A stretch of DNA of 64,000 nucleotides from CAZQVN01 sp964596775 (GTDB lineage Bacteria > Eisenbacteria > RBG-16-71-46 > JABDJR01 > JAWXBZ01), in assembly GCA_964596775.1 (NCBI GenBank), contig CAZQVN010000002.1:62001-126000 (forward strand). Reading direction: 5' to 3'. The notes under the pieces were generated by a model. That model worked only from the letters and a program-made list of their open reading frames with translations. It was not told where the DNA came from and ran no database searches. Below are positions 33,167 to 42,237 of the stretch, piece after piece. The stretch's first letter is position 1. Each line of letters starts with the position of its first letter. The position numbers were made by a program, and so were the translations under genes.

Positions 33167-35236
33167 ATGAGACGATATGCCCCGCCGCCGCCGGCCGTCA
33201 AACGCCCGGGCGCCGCGGTGCTCGCCGCGATGGTTGCCGGCGGGGTCGCGGTGGCGCTTCTGGCCCGCGCCGTCTCCGGGGGGCTCCTCCCCCTGGACGA
33301 CGCCTACATCTATATGCAGTACGCGCATCGCCTGGCGGACGGGCATCCGTTCCGGTACGCCCCGGGCGAACCCGCCACGACGGGCGCCACGAGCCTCGCC
33401 TGGCTCCTGATCACCGCCGCCTGCGCGATCGGCGCCGGCGGGCTCAACGCTCCGGCCGAGACGGCCGTCTTCCTCGTCGAGGGGGCGCTGCTCGGCGCGA
33501 CGCTCTGGATGTTTCTCCGCCTGCTGGCCGGCGAGGGGGTTGCGCTCCGCGCCGCGCTGCCGGCGACCCTCCTGCTGCCGGCCATGCCGGTCTGGCTGTT
33601 CGGGGCGCTGAACGGAATGGAAACGCTCCTGTACGGAGCCGGGCTTCTGCTCGTCGTTGCGGTCCTCCGCGGGGCCTCTCCATGGTGGCTGCTCGTGCCG
33701 GCGTTTGCCCGCCCGATGGGAGTTCCGCTGTCCCTCGCCGTGCTCGCCTGTCGCTGGTTCGCATCCGGCTCGGACCGGAGGGTTCTTGCCGCCGTGGCTG
33801 CGGCGTCGATGGCGGGGGCCATCTGGCCGTGGCTTCTGACCGGGCACCCGTCACTGACCTGGACCGCCAAGGCGCTGCCCGTCGAGCCGCGACCGGATGT
33901 CCGCGCGTTCTACATTCCGAAGACGGGCTACTTTGCGCTGCGGTCGCTCTGGTTCGGGATCAGCGGAGCGCTGGGGCAGCCGCCGCTCGACGTGGCCCGT
34001 GATCTCGTGAAGTCGGGCGCGTGGACGATCCTGCCGTGGGCGGCGTTCCACCTCGGCGGCCTCGGGCTCGCGATCCGCCACCGAGCCGGACGGGCCGCGG
34101 CGCTGCTCTGGGTCGCCGCGACGCTCGAGTGCCTGCTGACCGTGGCCTGGGATGGACAGGACTATCGCTATCTCGTCGGTCCGCTGCCGCTCCTCGTTCT
34201 CGCCGCGGCCATCGGATGGGGGCGGGCGGCCGCCGGCCGGAACCGCCTTCCCGCGGCCGGCGCGTGCGCACTGCTGATTCTCGTGACGCTCTTCCCCGAA
34301 CCGGCCTGGACCCGCTTTCACCGGCTGTACGAGGCCCGTTCCCGCGACCTGGCCGTGACCCAGGCGGCGGCCGGCCGCTGGATCGACGCGCATCTGGAAC
34401 CGGATGCCCGGGTGGCCGTGCACGACGCGGGGGCGGTCGCATTCTTCGGCGGGAGGCCGGTCGTCGACCTGGTCGGCCTTGTCACGCCGGAGATGGCGCT
34501 GGCCTGGCGCAACGGCGAGGGCGCGGTGTGGGAGGCGCTGTCGGATCTGCCGCCGCACCGCCGGCCGGATCACGCGGCACTGGCTCCCGACTGGATTCCG
34601 CGCCTGATGAAGACGGGCCTGTTCGACCGGAGGGTGTTCACGACCCGGGGCGGGGGAGGGCGCGTGGACTTCGAGGTCTGGCGCCTGGCCTGGCCCGGCC
34701 CGTCCGCGGAATCCGGGCCCGGCGGGGACCTGTCCGACATCCCCGCCGCGTTCGGTCCCGGGGCCGGGCAGACGGCGCTCGAAATCGTCGACCGGGTGGA
34801 CATCGCATCGCTGCGGTCCGAAGCGGCGCACGACTGCGTCTTCGCGCTTTCCGGCGACCCGCGCGATCCCTTGACCGTCGTCCGCGATCTCGGCTTCGCG
34901 ACCGGGGCGGCCGTGCCGGGAACGTACACCCTGGACGGCGGGCGCAGCCTCGCCGGACCGGTCCGTTTTCGTCTCGCCGCCCGGCCCGGGGCGCCGGCGC
35001 TGCTCGTGGTCCGGACCGCCTCGCCGCGGGAGGCCGTGGTGACCGTTGCGGTGGGGGACCAGCGGGAAACGCTGCGCATCCCGCGGGACGAAAGCCGGTT
35101 TCACGAGGCGGATGTTCTCATCGCCGCGGAGACGATCGCCGGGGCGCTCGACGGGGACGGTCGTCTGGACATCCGCATCGAGATGGATCGGTCGCTCGTC
35201 TTCCACTGGTGGCTGCTGCAGCCGGTCACCCCTTGA
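33167..35236 (+). CDS. Large polytopic membrane protein, GT-C-like
   Basis: A 689-residue protein. Residues about 15-400 contain eight to ten hydrophobic segments. The first periplasmic loop has a DDAYIYMQYAHRLADGHPF motif, reminiscent of the acidic pair in GT-C (PMT/ArnT-like) glycosyltransferases that use polyprenyl-phosphate sugars. The C-terminal 290 residues are soluble, presumably periplasmic, and beta-rich. A sugar-transfer role is plausible but not demonstrated by motifs. ATG 33167 is chosen, with AGGAG 11 nt upstream; a TTG at 33164 is an alternative. The 3' end overlaps the convergent AEC transporter by 11 nt. Confidence 0.65.
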   Translation: MRRYAPPPPAVKRPGAAVLAAMVAGGVAVALLARAVSGGLLPLDDAYIYMQYAHRLADGHPFRYAPGEPATTGATSLAWLLITAACAIGAGGLNAPAETAVFLVEGALLGATLWMFLRLLAGEGVALRAALPATLLLPAMPVWLFGALNGMETLLYGAGLLLVVAVLRGASPWWLLVPAFARPMGVPLSLAVLACRWFASGSDRRVLAAVAAASMAGAIWPWLLTGHPSLTWTAKALPVEPRPDVRAFYIPKTGYFALRSLWFGISGALGQPPLDVARDLVKSGAWTILPWAAFHLGGLGLAIRHRAGRAAALLWVAATLECLLTVAWDGQDYRYLVGPLPLLVLAAAIGWGRAAAGRNRLPAAGACALLILVTLFPEPAWTRFHRLYEARSRDLAVTQAAAGRWIDAHLEPDARVAVHDAGAVAFFGGRPVVDLVGLVTPEMALAWRNGEGAVWEALSDLPPHRRPDHAALAPDWIPRLMKTGLFDRRVFTTRGGGGRVDFEVWRLAWPGPSAESGPGGDLSDIPAAFGPGAGQTALEIVDRVDIASLRSEAAHDCVFALSGDPRDPLTVVRDLGFATGAAVPGTYTLDGGRSLAGPVRFRLAARPGAPALLVVRTASPREAVVTVAVGDQRETLRIPRDESRFHEADVLIAAETIAGALDGDGRLDIRIEMDRSLVFHWWLLQPVTP

Positions 35237-36128
35237 GCCAGGCGAGCAGCGGCGTGAGCGTGAACGGACAGAGAAGCGTCGTCACCACCACGACGGATGT
35301 GACGAACTCCGGTTCCACGTCGTACTCCGTGGCCAGGATGATCGTGATCACCGCTGTCGGCATGGCCGACTGGAAAATGAGCGAGGAGCGGGCGACGCCC
35401 TCGACGCCGAACAGGAGCGCCGCGCCCGCGGCAAGGGCCGCCCCGCCGCCGAGGCGCAGGGCCGTCGCCGCGCACATCGGAGCCACGCGTCCCTTCCAGC
35501 GCGCCCCGGATAGCTGCATGCCGAGGATCAGCAGGAAAACCGGAATGCACGCGTCGGCCAGGAGATTCACCGTCCGGTCGAGCGGAAGCGGGAGGTCGAT
35601 CCGGAAGCGGGCCATGAGAAAGCCGGCCGGAACGGCCCAGAGCGCCGGCACGCGGAGGAGGTTTCCCATGGCGTCCAGCGGGGAGAGCCGTCCCATCGAT
35701 GCGATGAACACGCCCGCCGTGTAGGTGAGGATCGACGAGGACACGAAGTACAGGCTGGCTTCACGGAGACCGTCCTCGCCGAACGCGAAGAGGTTTGCCG
35801 AAAGGCCGAAGTTTCCGGCATTCGGCAGGAGGACCGTCAGGACCACCCCGGCGGTCAGCGCCCGCGGCCATCCCTGCCGGCGGGCGATGAGAAACGCCGC
35901 TCCGGCCAGGAGCAGCAGGACCAGGGCCGCGAAGCCGAGCGTCGCGAGGAAGTGAAAGCCGGTGATCCGGTTCGCGGTGATGATGCGGAAGATGAGGCAC
36001 GGGGCCAGAACGTAGAATCCGACCTGGGTCAGCGGTTTCGGATCGACGTGCGAGCGCGCCCGCAGCCAGAAGCCGCATCCGGCCGCCAGGAAGACCGGCA
36101 GCAGGTCGTTGATGAAAATGTTCAGCAT
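35226..36128 (-). CDS. AEC family transporter (auxin efflux carrier-like)
   Basis: A 300-residue inner-membrane permease with about ten helices in two five-helix halves and the family motif LLPNAGNFGLSANLFAFG in the fourth-helix region. The second half contains PVFLLILGMQLSG and QSAMPTAVITIILATEY. AEC proteins carry organic acids such as malate or malonate across the membrane; the substrate here cannot be told. The start is taken at ATG 36128 (MLNIFINDLLPVFLA), because homology and the first helix begin there; an in-frame upstream extension to 36224 looks non-coding. Confidence 0.85.
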   Translation of the reverse strand: MLNIFINDLLPVFLAAGCGFWLRARSHVDPKPLTQVGFYVLAPCLIFRIITANRITGFHFLATLGFAALVLLLLAGAAFLIARRQGWPRALTAGVVLTVLLPNAGNFGLSANLFAFGEDGLREASLYFVSSSILTYTAGVFIASMGRLSPLDAMGNLLRVPALWAVPAGFLMARFRIDLPLPLDRTVNLLADACIPVFLLILGMQLSGARWKGRVAPMCAATALRLGGGAALAAGAALLFGVEGVARSSLIFQSAMPTAVITIILATEYDVEPEFVTSVVVVTTLLCPFTLTPLLAWLKG

Positions 36129-36319
36129 GGTCGGGGAATCGCCATGCCGGGGTCGCTTCCAGGTTCGGGCATCGCCGGGACTGTATCCGTCCCGCCGCTC
36201 CGGCGCCAGAACTCTCTCCAGCACCTCTGATCCCCGCGACCGGCAGGGAAGCCTCCTGGCCGGCCGGCCCGGTGGCCTTCACTCCTTCTCCACCGCCCTC
36301 CACCCTGGACCGGATAGGC

Positions 36320-36350
36320 AAAAAAAACCCTCCGGCGCGTCGCCGGAGGG
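36320..36350 (-). terminator. Rho-independent terminator
   Basis: Read on the minus strand: a perfect 10-bp stem (36328-36337 with 36341-36350) and a 3-nt loop, followed by eight U (A run 36320-36327 on the plus strand). It lies 23 nt after the stop of the Met/Cys-rich secreted protein gene. Confidence 0.9.
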
Positions 36351-36372
36351 ACGGACCTGGTTCCGCGTCGGA

Positions 36373-36873
36373 CTAGTGCGCGGTCATCATGGAGAACATG
36401 GAGGCGATCGCTTCCATCTGCGGCTTCAGCTTCGGGTCGTTCGAGGAAAAGACCATGAGGTCGCCCGTGGCGGTCTTGCCGGTGGAGAAGCTGCCCCCGG
36501 CATGCACGAAGCCGTAGATCCCCTGGCACATTCCGCAGAGGTTGGTCTTCGCGTCGGCCTCGCTGAGAGCCATCGCCTTTTCACCGGCGGAATCCATCAT
36601 GTCACAGGTGGAGTGATAGGTGGCCAGGACCTTGGCATCGCTGATCGTGGTGATCATGGCGAATCCGTTGTTCAGGTCGGCCTTTTCCATCTTCATGACC
36701 GGCATCAATGCCGCCATGTGCGGCGCCATGTTGCTGCAGACCATGCACTTTTCCATTTCCTTCATCATGGCGTCCATATCGCCCGTTTCGGCCTTCTTGT
36801 CCTTGTCGCCGGCGAAGGCGGCCGCGGACAGGACAACGGTGGCGAGCGCCACGGTCAGAAGCTTGCGCATCAT
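36373..36873 (-). CDS. Hypothetical exported Met- and Cys-rich protein
   Basis: A 166-residue protein, not recognised. AGGAGG lies 7 nt before ATG 36873. A Sec signal peptide (MMRKLLTVALATVVLSAAAF) is followed by a charged, helix-rich mature domain. About 20 of the 145 mature residues are Met, many in MxxM patterns. Two CxxC pairs (CMVC at 43-46 and CGMC) and one lone Cys are present. Such composition fits a periplasmic metal-binding (for example copper) or redox protein, but this is inference. It is a single-gene unit with its own terminator. Confidence 0.6.
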   Translation of the reverse strand: MMRKLLTVALATVVLSAAAFAGDKDKKAETGDMDAMMKEMEKCMVCSNMAPHMAALMPVMKMEKADLNNGFAMITTISDAKVLATYHSTCDMMDSAGEKAMALSEADAKTNLCGMCQGIYGFVHAGGSFSTGKTATGDLMVFSSNDPKLKPQMEAIASMFSMMTAH

Positions 36874-37019
36874 GTGAAATCCTCCTTGTGTTTCGGGTTC
36901 CTGGCTTGCGACAACCCGGGTTGGGCTCCATGCTGCAGCGGGTGCATCATCGCACCCGTTCGGACCGGGAAGAATCCTATTCGGACAGCGCGTGATGTCA
37001 AGTCAAATGCGAATGCGGC

Positions 37020-37059
37020 CCGTGGAGCCGAGGCCGATTTTCTCGCGTCGGCTCCACGG
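37020..37059. promoter_or_regulatory. Perfect 12-bp inverted repeat just upstream of the kdsB promoter
   Basis: CCGTGGAGCCGA (37020-37031) is repeated inverted at 37048-37059, with a 16-nt spacer. It ends 11 nt before the -35 element at 37071. It could be an operator for kdsB-kdsD or a bidirectional transcription boundary; no T-run follows. Confidence 0.45.
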
Positions 37060-37070
37060 ATCGAAAGGGG

Positions 37071-37098
37071 TTGACTTCCGGTCCGAGTGAGATAAAGT
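37071..37098 (+). promoter_or_regulatory. Predicted sigma-70 promoter of the kds-pyrG operon
   Basis: TTGACT at 37071-37076, a 16-nt spacer and TAAAGT at 37093-37098. It would give a leader of about 120 nt before kdsB. Confidence 0.55.
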
Positions 37099-37224
37099 CC
37101 CGAAACAGAAGCGGTTTCCGTGCGGGATAATCGTGCCCGTCACCGGTTTTCGTGACATGTCGGGGAGAGGGCGCTGAAGAGAGCGGATCTCCCTTCTCTG
37201 TTTCCGGGGAGAGCGGGGGCGGTC

Positions 37225-37971
37225 ATTAGGACGATCGGAGTCATCCCGGCCCGCTTCGCGGCCACCCGGTTTCCCGGCAAGCTGCTGGCCGACCTGGGCG
37301 GCAGGCCCGTCCTGCTTCATGTGCTGGACCGGGCGCAGAGGGCCGGCCTGGACCGGGTCGTCGTCGCGGCGGACGACCCGCGCATCGAACGCGTTGTGCT
37401 CGAGACCGGTGGTGTGTGCGTTTCCCCGCCGGGCCTGTTTGCGAGCGGGACGGACCGCATCGCCGCGGCGCTCCCCCTCATCGCGGAGCCGGACGACGAC
37501 CCGGCGGACATCATCGTCAACGTTCAGGGCGACGAACCGTTCATCGAGCCGGAGCTGATCGCCGGCGTCGCCGGGGTTCTCCGCGGGGACTCCTCGATTC
37601 TCATGGCCACCGCGGCCACCGCGGCCGGACCGGGAGATCGGGACAACCCGAACGTCGTCAAGACGGTTCTCGACGCGGCCGGAACGGCGCTCTATTTTTC
37701 CCGTTCGGCCATCCCCGGGCGGGGCGGCGCGGAAGACACGCTGCGGCACATCGGAATCTATGCGTACCGCCGGGACCTCGTGAACCGGTTCGTGGCCTGG
37801 CCGGCCGGCCGGCTGGAAAAAATCGAAGGGCTGGAGCAGCTACGCGCCCTGGAAAACGGTGTTAGAATCCGGGTGATCGTCCGGCCGACCGGATCGGTCG
37901 GTATCGATACGCCGGAGGACCTTGAGCGGGCCCGGAATCGCTGGAACGCCGGCTCGGATTCCTTGCAGTGA
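37225..37971 (+). CDS. kdsB: 3-deoxy-manno-octulosonate cytidylyltransferase (CMP-Kdo synthetase)
   Basis: Activates Kdo with CTP to CMP-Kdo for the lipopolysaccharide inner core; cytoplasmic. The nucleotide-binding N-terminus IGVIPARFAATRFPGKLLAD is intact but lies upstream of any ATG, GTG or TTG in frame; the first in-frame one is GTG 37321, inside the fold. Homology places the start at or near ATT 37225 (MRTIGVIPAR if read as Met). A CTG at 37174 is the other option. With ATT the protein has 248 residues, normal for KdsB. Later motifs NVQGDEPFIEPELI and LRHIGIYAYR are present. First gene of a Kdo/CTP operon with pyrG 17 nt downstream. Confidence 0.88.
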   Translation: MRTIGVIPARFAATRFPGKLLADLGGRPVLLHVLDRAQRAGLDRVVVAADDPRIERVVLETGGVCVSPPGLFASGTDRIAAALPLIAEPDDDPADIIVNVQGDEPFIEPELIAGVAGVLRGDSSILMATAATAAGPGDRDNPNVVKTVLDAAGTALYFSRSAIPGRGGAEDTLRHIGIYAYRRDLVNRFVAWPAGRLEKIEGLEQLRALENGVRIRVIVRPTGSVGIDTPEDLERARNRWNAGSDSLQ

Positions 37972-37988
37972 CGGAGGGGAATGGAAGC

Positions 37989-39632
37989 ATGTCCAAGTAC
38001 GTGTTCGTCACCGGAGGCGTGGTGTCCTCGCTGGGAAAGGGGATCGCTTCGGCGTCGCTCGGCCTGCTGCTCAAGTCCCGCGGCCTCAAGGTCACTCTCC
38101 AGAAGTGCGACCCCTACCTGAACGTGGATCCTGGAACGATGAGCCCGTTCCAGCACGGGGAGGTGTTCGTTCTCGACGACGGCGCGGAAACGGACCTTGA
38201 CCTCGGGCACTACGAGCGCTTCGTCGATCTCGACCTCACCCGGGCCAACAACATCACGACCGGCCGCATCTACGACACGATCATCCGCAAGGAGCGGCAG
38301 GGAGAGTTCCTCGGGCGCACCGTCCAGGTCATCCCGCACGTCACCGACGAAATCAAGAGATCGATCCGCGAGGTCGGGGACGCGCCCGGCGTGGACGTGG
38401 CCATCGTCGAAATCGGCGGAACCGTCGGCGACATCGAAAGCCTGCCCTTCCTCGAGTCGATCCGCCAGATGCGCCTCGATCATCGCAAGGACACTCTGTT
38501 CATCCACCTGACCTACGTTCCGTTCCTCAAGGCCGCCCGCGAAATCAAGACGAAACCGACCCAGCACAGCGTCAAGGAACTCCGCGAGATCGGCATCCAG
38601 CCCGACATCCTCGTCTGCCGGTCGGAAGAGCCGCTGTCGGCGTCCATCCGGGAAAAGATCGCGCTGTTCTGCAACGTGGGGAAGGACGCCGTCATCGAGG
38701 CGCTCGACGTGTCGTCCATCTACAACGTGCCCCTGGCCCTGCACGAAGCCGGCCTCGACCGCCAGGTCGTGGAGATTCTCGGCCTCGAGGCCGGAGAGCC
38801 GGACGTCACCGCCTGGACGCATTTCACCGACCGGGTCGAGAACGCGCCCACGGAAACCCGGATCGCGGTCGTCGGCAAGTACACGCACCTGCGCGACGCC
38901 TACAAGAGCATCATCGAGGCGCTCTGCCATGGCGGCGTGGCCAACGACACGCGTGTCCACATCGACTGGGTCGATTCCGAGGATGTGGAATCCCGGGGGG
39001 CCGAGGAACTGCTGAAGAAGGTCCACGGTGTGCTGATCCCCGGCGGTTTCGGCGAGCGGGGCATCGAGGGAAAGGTGGCCGCGGTGCGGTACGCGCGCGA
39101 GCACGACCTGCCGTTCTTCGGCATCTGCCTGGGGCTCCAGTGCGCGGCCATCGAGTTCGCCCGCAACGTCTGCGGGCTGGCCGGCGCCAACTCCAGTGAA
39201 TTCGACCGGGCCACGCCGCACCCGATCATCGATCTCATGGCCGACCAGGCCACGAAAACGCAGAAGGGGGGGACGATGCGCCTCGGATCGTTCGAATGCT
39301 TCGTGCCCACCGATACCCGGACGCACACGGCGTACGGCAACGAGATCGTTTTCGAGCGCCACCGGCACCGCTACGAATTCAACAATGCCTATCGCGAGAT
39401 GTTCGAGCGCCAGGGGCTCCGGGTGGCCGGCGTGCACCGGGGGCTGAATCTCGTGGAAATCCTCGAACTCGACGATCATCCCTGGTTCGTGGGGGTGCAG
39501 TTTCACCCCGAGCTCAAGTCGCGGCCGAACCGGCCGCATCCCCTGTTCAAGGGCTTCATCGGCGCCGCCCGCCGGCACGCGGCCGAGCACTCCGACGCGG
39601 ACTCCCGCCTGCTGGCCCGCCAGGCACCCTGA
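37989..39632 (+). CDS. pyrG: CTP synthase (glutamine amidotransferase)
   Basis: Makes CTP from UTP, ATP and glutamine. The 547-residue protein starts MSKYVFVTGGVVSSLGKGI at ATG 37989; a GTG seven codons earlier is less likely. The synthetase domain has KCDPYLNVDPGTMSPFQHGE. The class I glutaminase has PGGFGERG, the nucleophile loop FGICLGLQCA and the terminal HPEL. It is placed between kdsB and kdsA, where it can supply CTP to CMP-Kdo synthesis, an arrangement seen in other Gram-negative bacteria. Confidence 0.97.
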   Translation: MSKYVFVTGGVVSSLGKGIASASLGLLLKSRGLKVTLQKCDPYLNVDPGTMSPFQHGEVFVLDDGAETDLDLGHYERFVDLDLTRANNITTGRIYDTIIRKERQGEFLGRTVQVIPHVTDEIKRSIREVGDAPGVDVAIVEIGGTVGDIESLPFLESIRQMRLDHRKDTLFIHLTYVPFLKAAREIKTKPTQHSVKELREIGIQPDILVCRSEEPLSASIREKIALFCNVGKDAVIEALDVSSIYNVPLALHEAGLDRQVVEILGLEAGEPDVTAWTHFTDRVENAPTETRIAVVGKYTHLRDAYKSIIEALCHGGVANDTRVHIDWVDSEDVESRGAEELLKKVHGVLIPGGFGERGIEGKVAAVRYAREHDLPFFGICLGLQCAAIEFARNVCGLAGANSSEFDRATPHPIIDLMADQATKTQKGGTMRLGSFECFVPTDTRTHTAYGNEIVFERHRHRYEFNNAYREMFERQGLRVAGVHRGLNLVEILELDDHPWFVGVQFHPELKSRPNRPHPLFKGFIGAARRHAAEHSDADSRLLARQAP

Positions 39633-39634
39633 GC

Positions 39635-40513
39635 ATGACGGGAGGACAGAATCCGGCCGACGGCCCGCGGAAGCTCGTCCGGGTCGGCCGGGAGGGGGAG
39701 GTTGCGCCCGCGCTGTTCGGGGGCAAGCGGCTCTCCCTGATCGCCGGCCCCTGCGTCCTCGAGCAGGTCGACACGGCGCTCCGCATCGGCGAAACCCTGC
39801 GCGACCTTTCCGCGCGGCTCAACGTTCCGTATGTGTTCAAGGCTTCGTACGTCAAGGCCAACCGTTCCTCGCGCGACTCCTTCCGCGGTCCCGGCCTCGA
39901 CAAGGGGCTCAAGATGCTCGCGCGCATCCGCGGCGAACTCGGCGTTCCGGTGCTCACCGACGTCCATGAAACGACCGAGGCCCAGGCGGCGGGAGAGGTC
40001 GTCGACGTCCTTCAGATACCGGCGTTTCTCTGCCGGCAGACGGAGCTGATCGAAGCCGCGGCGCGGACCGGGCGGCCGGTCAACATCAAGAAGGGGCAGT
40101 TCCTGGCGCCCGAGGACATGGCCCGCGCGGCGCGGAAGGCGGAAGGCGCCGGCGGCGGCGGAGTCCTGCTCACCGAACGCGGCGCCTCGTTCGGGTATGG
40201 CGACCTCGTCGTGGACATGCGCGCGTTCCCGATACTCGCCGCCGGCGGCTGGCCGGTGATCTACGACATCACGCACAGCCTGCAGCAGCCCGGCGGCGTC
40301 GTCACCGGTGGGCGCCGCGAGTTCGCGCTGCCGCTGGCCCGGGCCGCGGTGGCCGCCGGGTGCGACGCGGTGTTTCTCGAGGCGCACCCGGACCCGGCCA
40401 ACGCCCTGTCCGACGCGGCCACGATGCTCCGCCTCGACCGGGTGGCCTCGCTGCTGGAGTCGCTGCTCCGGGTTCGCGAGGCCGTGAGCGAATCGCGGGA
40501 GTCCGCGCTGTGA
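39635..40513 (+). CDS. kdsA: 3-deoxy-8-phosphooctulonate synthase (Kdo-8-P synthase), metal-dependent type
   Basis: Condenses arabinose 5-phosphate and phosphoenolpyruvate to Kdo-8-phosphate. The 292-residue TIM barrel has IAGPCVLE near the N-terminus. Cys at this position (Asn in the E. coli enzyme) marks the metal-dependent class typified by Aquifex. FKASYVKANRSS, the TDVHE motif and IPAFLCRQTELI are present. ATG 39635 lies 2 nt after pyrG. The TGA overlaps the GTG start of kdsC, indicating translational coupling. Confidence 0.95.
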   Translation: MTGGQNPADGPRKLVRVGREGEVAPALFGGKRLSLIAGPCVLEQVDTALRIGETLRDLSARLNVPYVFKASYVKANRSSRDSFRGPGLDKGLKMLARIRGELGVPVLTDVHETTEAQAAGEVVDVLQIPAFLCRQTELIEAAARTGRPVNIKKGQFLAPEDMARAARKAEGAGGGGVLLTERGASFGYGDLVVDMRAFPILAAGGWPVIYDITHSLQQPGGVVTGGRREFALPLARAAVAAGCDAVFLEAHPDPANALSDAATMLRLDRVASLLESLLRVREAVSESRESAL

Positions 40514-41052
40514 GCCGGACCCGGGTGCTGTTTCTCGATGTCGACGGAACGCTGACCGACGGCGGGATCATTCTCGGGGCCACCGAGGACATCCGCCGCT
40601 TCCACGCCCACGACGGCGTCGGCATCCGCCTGGCCACGATCGCCGGAATCCAGGTGGTCTTTCTTTCGGCGCGGGAAAACGAGGCGGCGGCGCGGCGGGC
40701 CGCTGAGCTCGGCGTGCGCGCCGTGCTCGGGGCCGCGCACAAGGACGAGCACGTCCGGAGGATCGCCGCCGAATACGGCGCCACCCCCGAAGAGTCCGCG
40801 TTCGTCGGCGACGATCTCCAGGACATCGTGGCCATGCGCGTCGTCGCGAAGGCGATCGCCGTCGGCGATGCCGTGGCGGAAGTGAAGGAGGCGGCGCACC
40901 ACGTGACCCGCCTCGGCGGGGGACGCGGCGCGGTGCGCGAGGCGGTGGAGTGGATTCTCAGGGAGGAAGGGCGCTACGAGGAAACCGTGGCCGCGTTCAT
41001 CGGCACGAGCGACTTCGTCATCCGCCTCCCCGGATCGGAGAGCGCCTCGTGA
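40510..41052 (+). CDS. kdsC: Kdo-8-phosphate phosphatase
   Basis: HAD-superfamily phosphatase that removes phosphate from Kdo-8-P. The 180 residues have motif I LDVDGTLTDGGI, motif II Ser in VVFLSARENEAA, and motif IV FVGDDLQDI. This is the short C0-cap type, which forms tetramers. The GTG start at 40510 and the stop at 41050-41052 each overlap the neighbouring kds gene by 4 nt. Confidence 0.93.
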   Translation: MSRTRVLFLDVDGTLTDGGIILGATEDIRRFHAHDGVGIRLATIAGIQVVFLSARENEAAARRAAELGVRAVLGAAHKDEHVRRIAAEYGATPEESAFVGDDLQDIVAMRVVAKAIAVGDAVAEVKEAAHHVTRLGGGRGAVREAVEWILREEGRYEETVAAFIGTSDFVIRLPGSESAS

Positions 41053-42095
41053 GTTCCGACGACCGCCGGTCGCGTCGCCTCGCCTCGCTGGCCGACCCGC
41101 TGGCTTCCGCGGTCACCCCGTCCCGATCGCCGGTCGACCTGGCGCGGGGCGTCTTCGATTCGGCGCTCGGCGCGCTGTCCGCGCTCCGCGACACGCTCGG
41201 TCCGCGTTTCGTCGAAGCGGTCGACCTGCTGCACGACGCGCCCGGCCGGGTGATCGTCACCGGGATGGGGAAGTCCGGCCTGGTCGGCGCCCGGGCCGCG
41301 GCCACGTTCCGCAGCACGGGAACGCCGGCGTTCTTTCTGCATCCTGCCGAAGCGCTCCACGGCGATCTCGGGCTCGTTCTCTCCGGCGACGTCGTTCTCG
41401 CCCTGTCGAGAAGCGGTCGCACGTCGGAACTGTCGGCGCTCCTTCCGCTCTTCGAACGGCTCGGAGTTCCCGTCGTGGCCATCGTCGGCGATGCGAAGTC
41501 GCCGCTGGCCTGCGCCGCGCGCGCCGTCCTCCTCGTTCCGCCGGTCACCGAGGCCGGCCCGTCGGGCGTGGTGCCCACGACCAGCAGCACCGCCGCAGCG
41601 GTTCTCTGCGACGCGCTGGCCATCGTGCTCATGGAACGGCGGGGGTTCGACGCCGAAAGCCTGGCCTTCGTGCATGCCGGAGGGCTGGTGGGGCGCCAGG
41701 CCGTGCTCCGCGTCCGCGACCTCATGCATTCCGGAAGCGGTCTCCCCATGGTCCGGGAAACCGTGACGCTGCGCGACGCGCTCGTCGAGATCATCCGCGG
41801 CCGGCTGGGGATGACGACGATCGTCGACGCGTCCGGAAAGCTGGCCGGCATTCTCACCGACGGAGATCTCAAGCGCATCGTGGTCTCCGACCGGGGCGCA
41901 ACCGCCATGGGCGAGCCGGTGAGCGCGTTCATGACCCGTTCTCCCCGCCTGGTCGACGCGGACGCGTCCATCGCCGCTGCGGTGCGCCGGATGGAGGATC
42001 CCGCCGCCGGCCCCGTCACGTCGCTCGTCGTCGTGGACGGACGCGGGGAGCCCGCCGGAGTGCTTCACCTGCACGACTGCCTGAAGCCCTCCTGA
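41049..42095 (+). CDS. kdsD: Arabinose-5-phosphate isomerase (KpsF/GutQ family)
   Basis: Converts ribulose 5-phosphate to arabinose 5-phosphate, the first committed Kdo step. The 348-residue protein has a SIS domain (GMGKSGLVGARAAATFRS, PAEALHGDLG, LALSRSGRTSE) and two C-terminal CBS domains (VRDLMHSG and AFMTRSPRLV regions). The start is GTG 41049, overlapping the kdsC stop. It has about 30 extra residues at the N-terminus compared with E. coli KdsD. Last gene of the operon; a new promoter follows. Confidence 0.93.
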   Translation: MSSDDRRSRRLASLADPLASAVTPSRSPVDLARGVFDSALGALSALRDTLGPRFVEAVDLLHDAPGRVIVTGMGKSGLVGARAAATFRSTGTPAFFLHPAEALHGDLGLVLSGDVVLALSRSGRTSELSALLPLFERLGVPVVAIVGDAKSPLACAARAVLLVPPVTEAGPSGVVPTTSSTAAAVLCDALAIVLMERRGFDAESLAFVHAGGLVGRQAVLRVRDLMHSGSGLPMVRETVTLRDALVEIIRGRLGMTTIVDASGKLAGILTDGDLKRIVVSDRGATAMGEPVSAFMTRSPRLVDADASIAAAVRRMEDPAAGPVTSLVVVDGRGEPAGVLHLHDCLKPS

Positions 42096-42237
42096 GTGCA
42101 CCGCTCATGTGGCGCTCCGCGGCCGGGTGTCCACCTGGCAATGCGCCGGGAGCGGCCCGGCAGGGCGGGTTCGACCAGAATGCTCCGACCCGCCGTGACC
42201 GGACCACCTCCCGGCCGAGAAATGGCATGTTTGTTGC

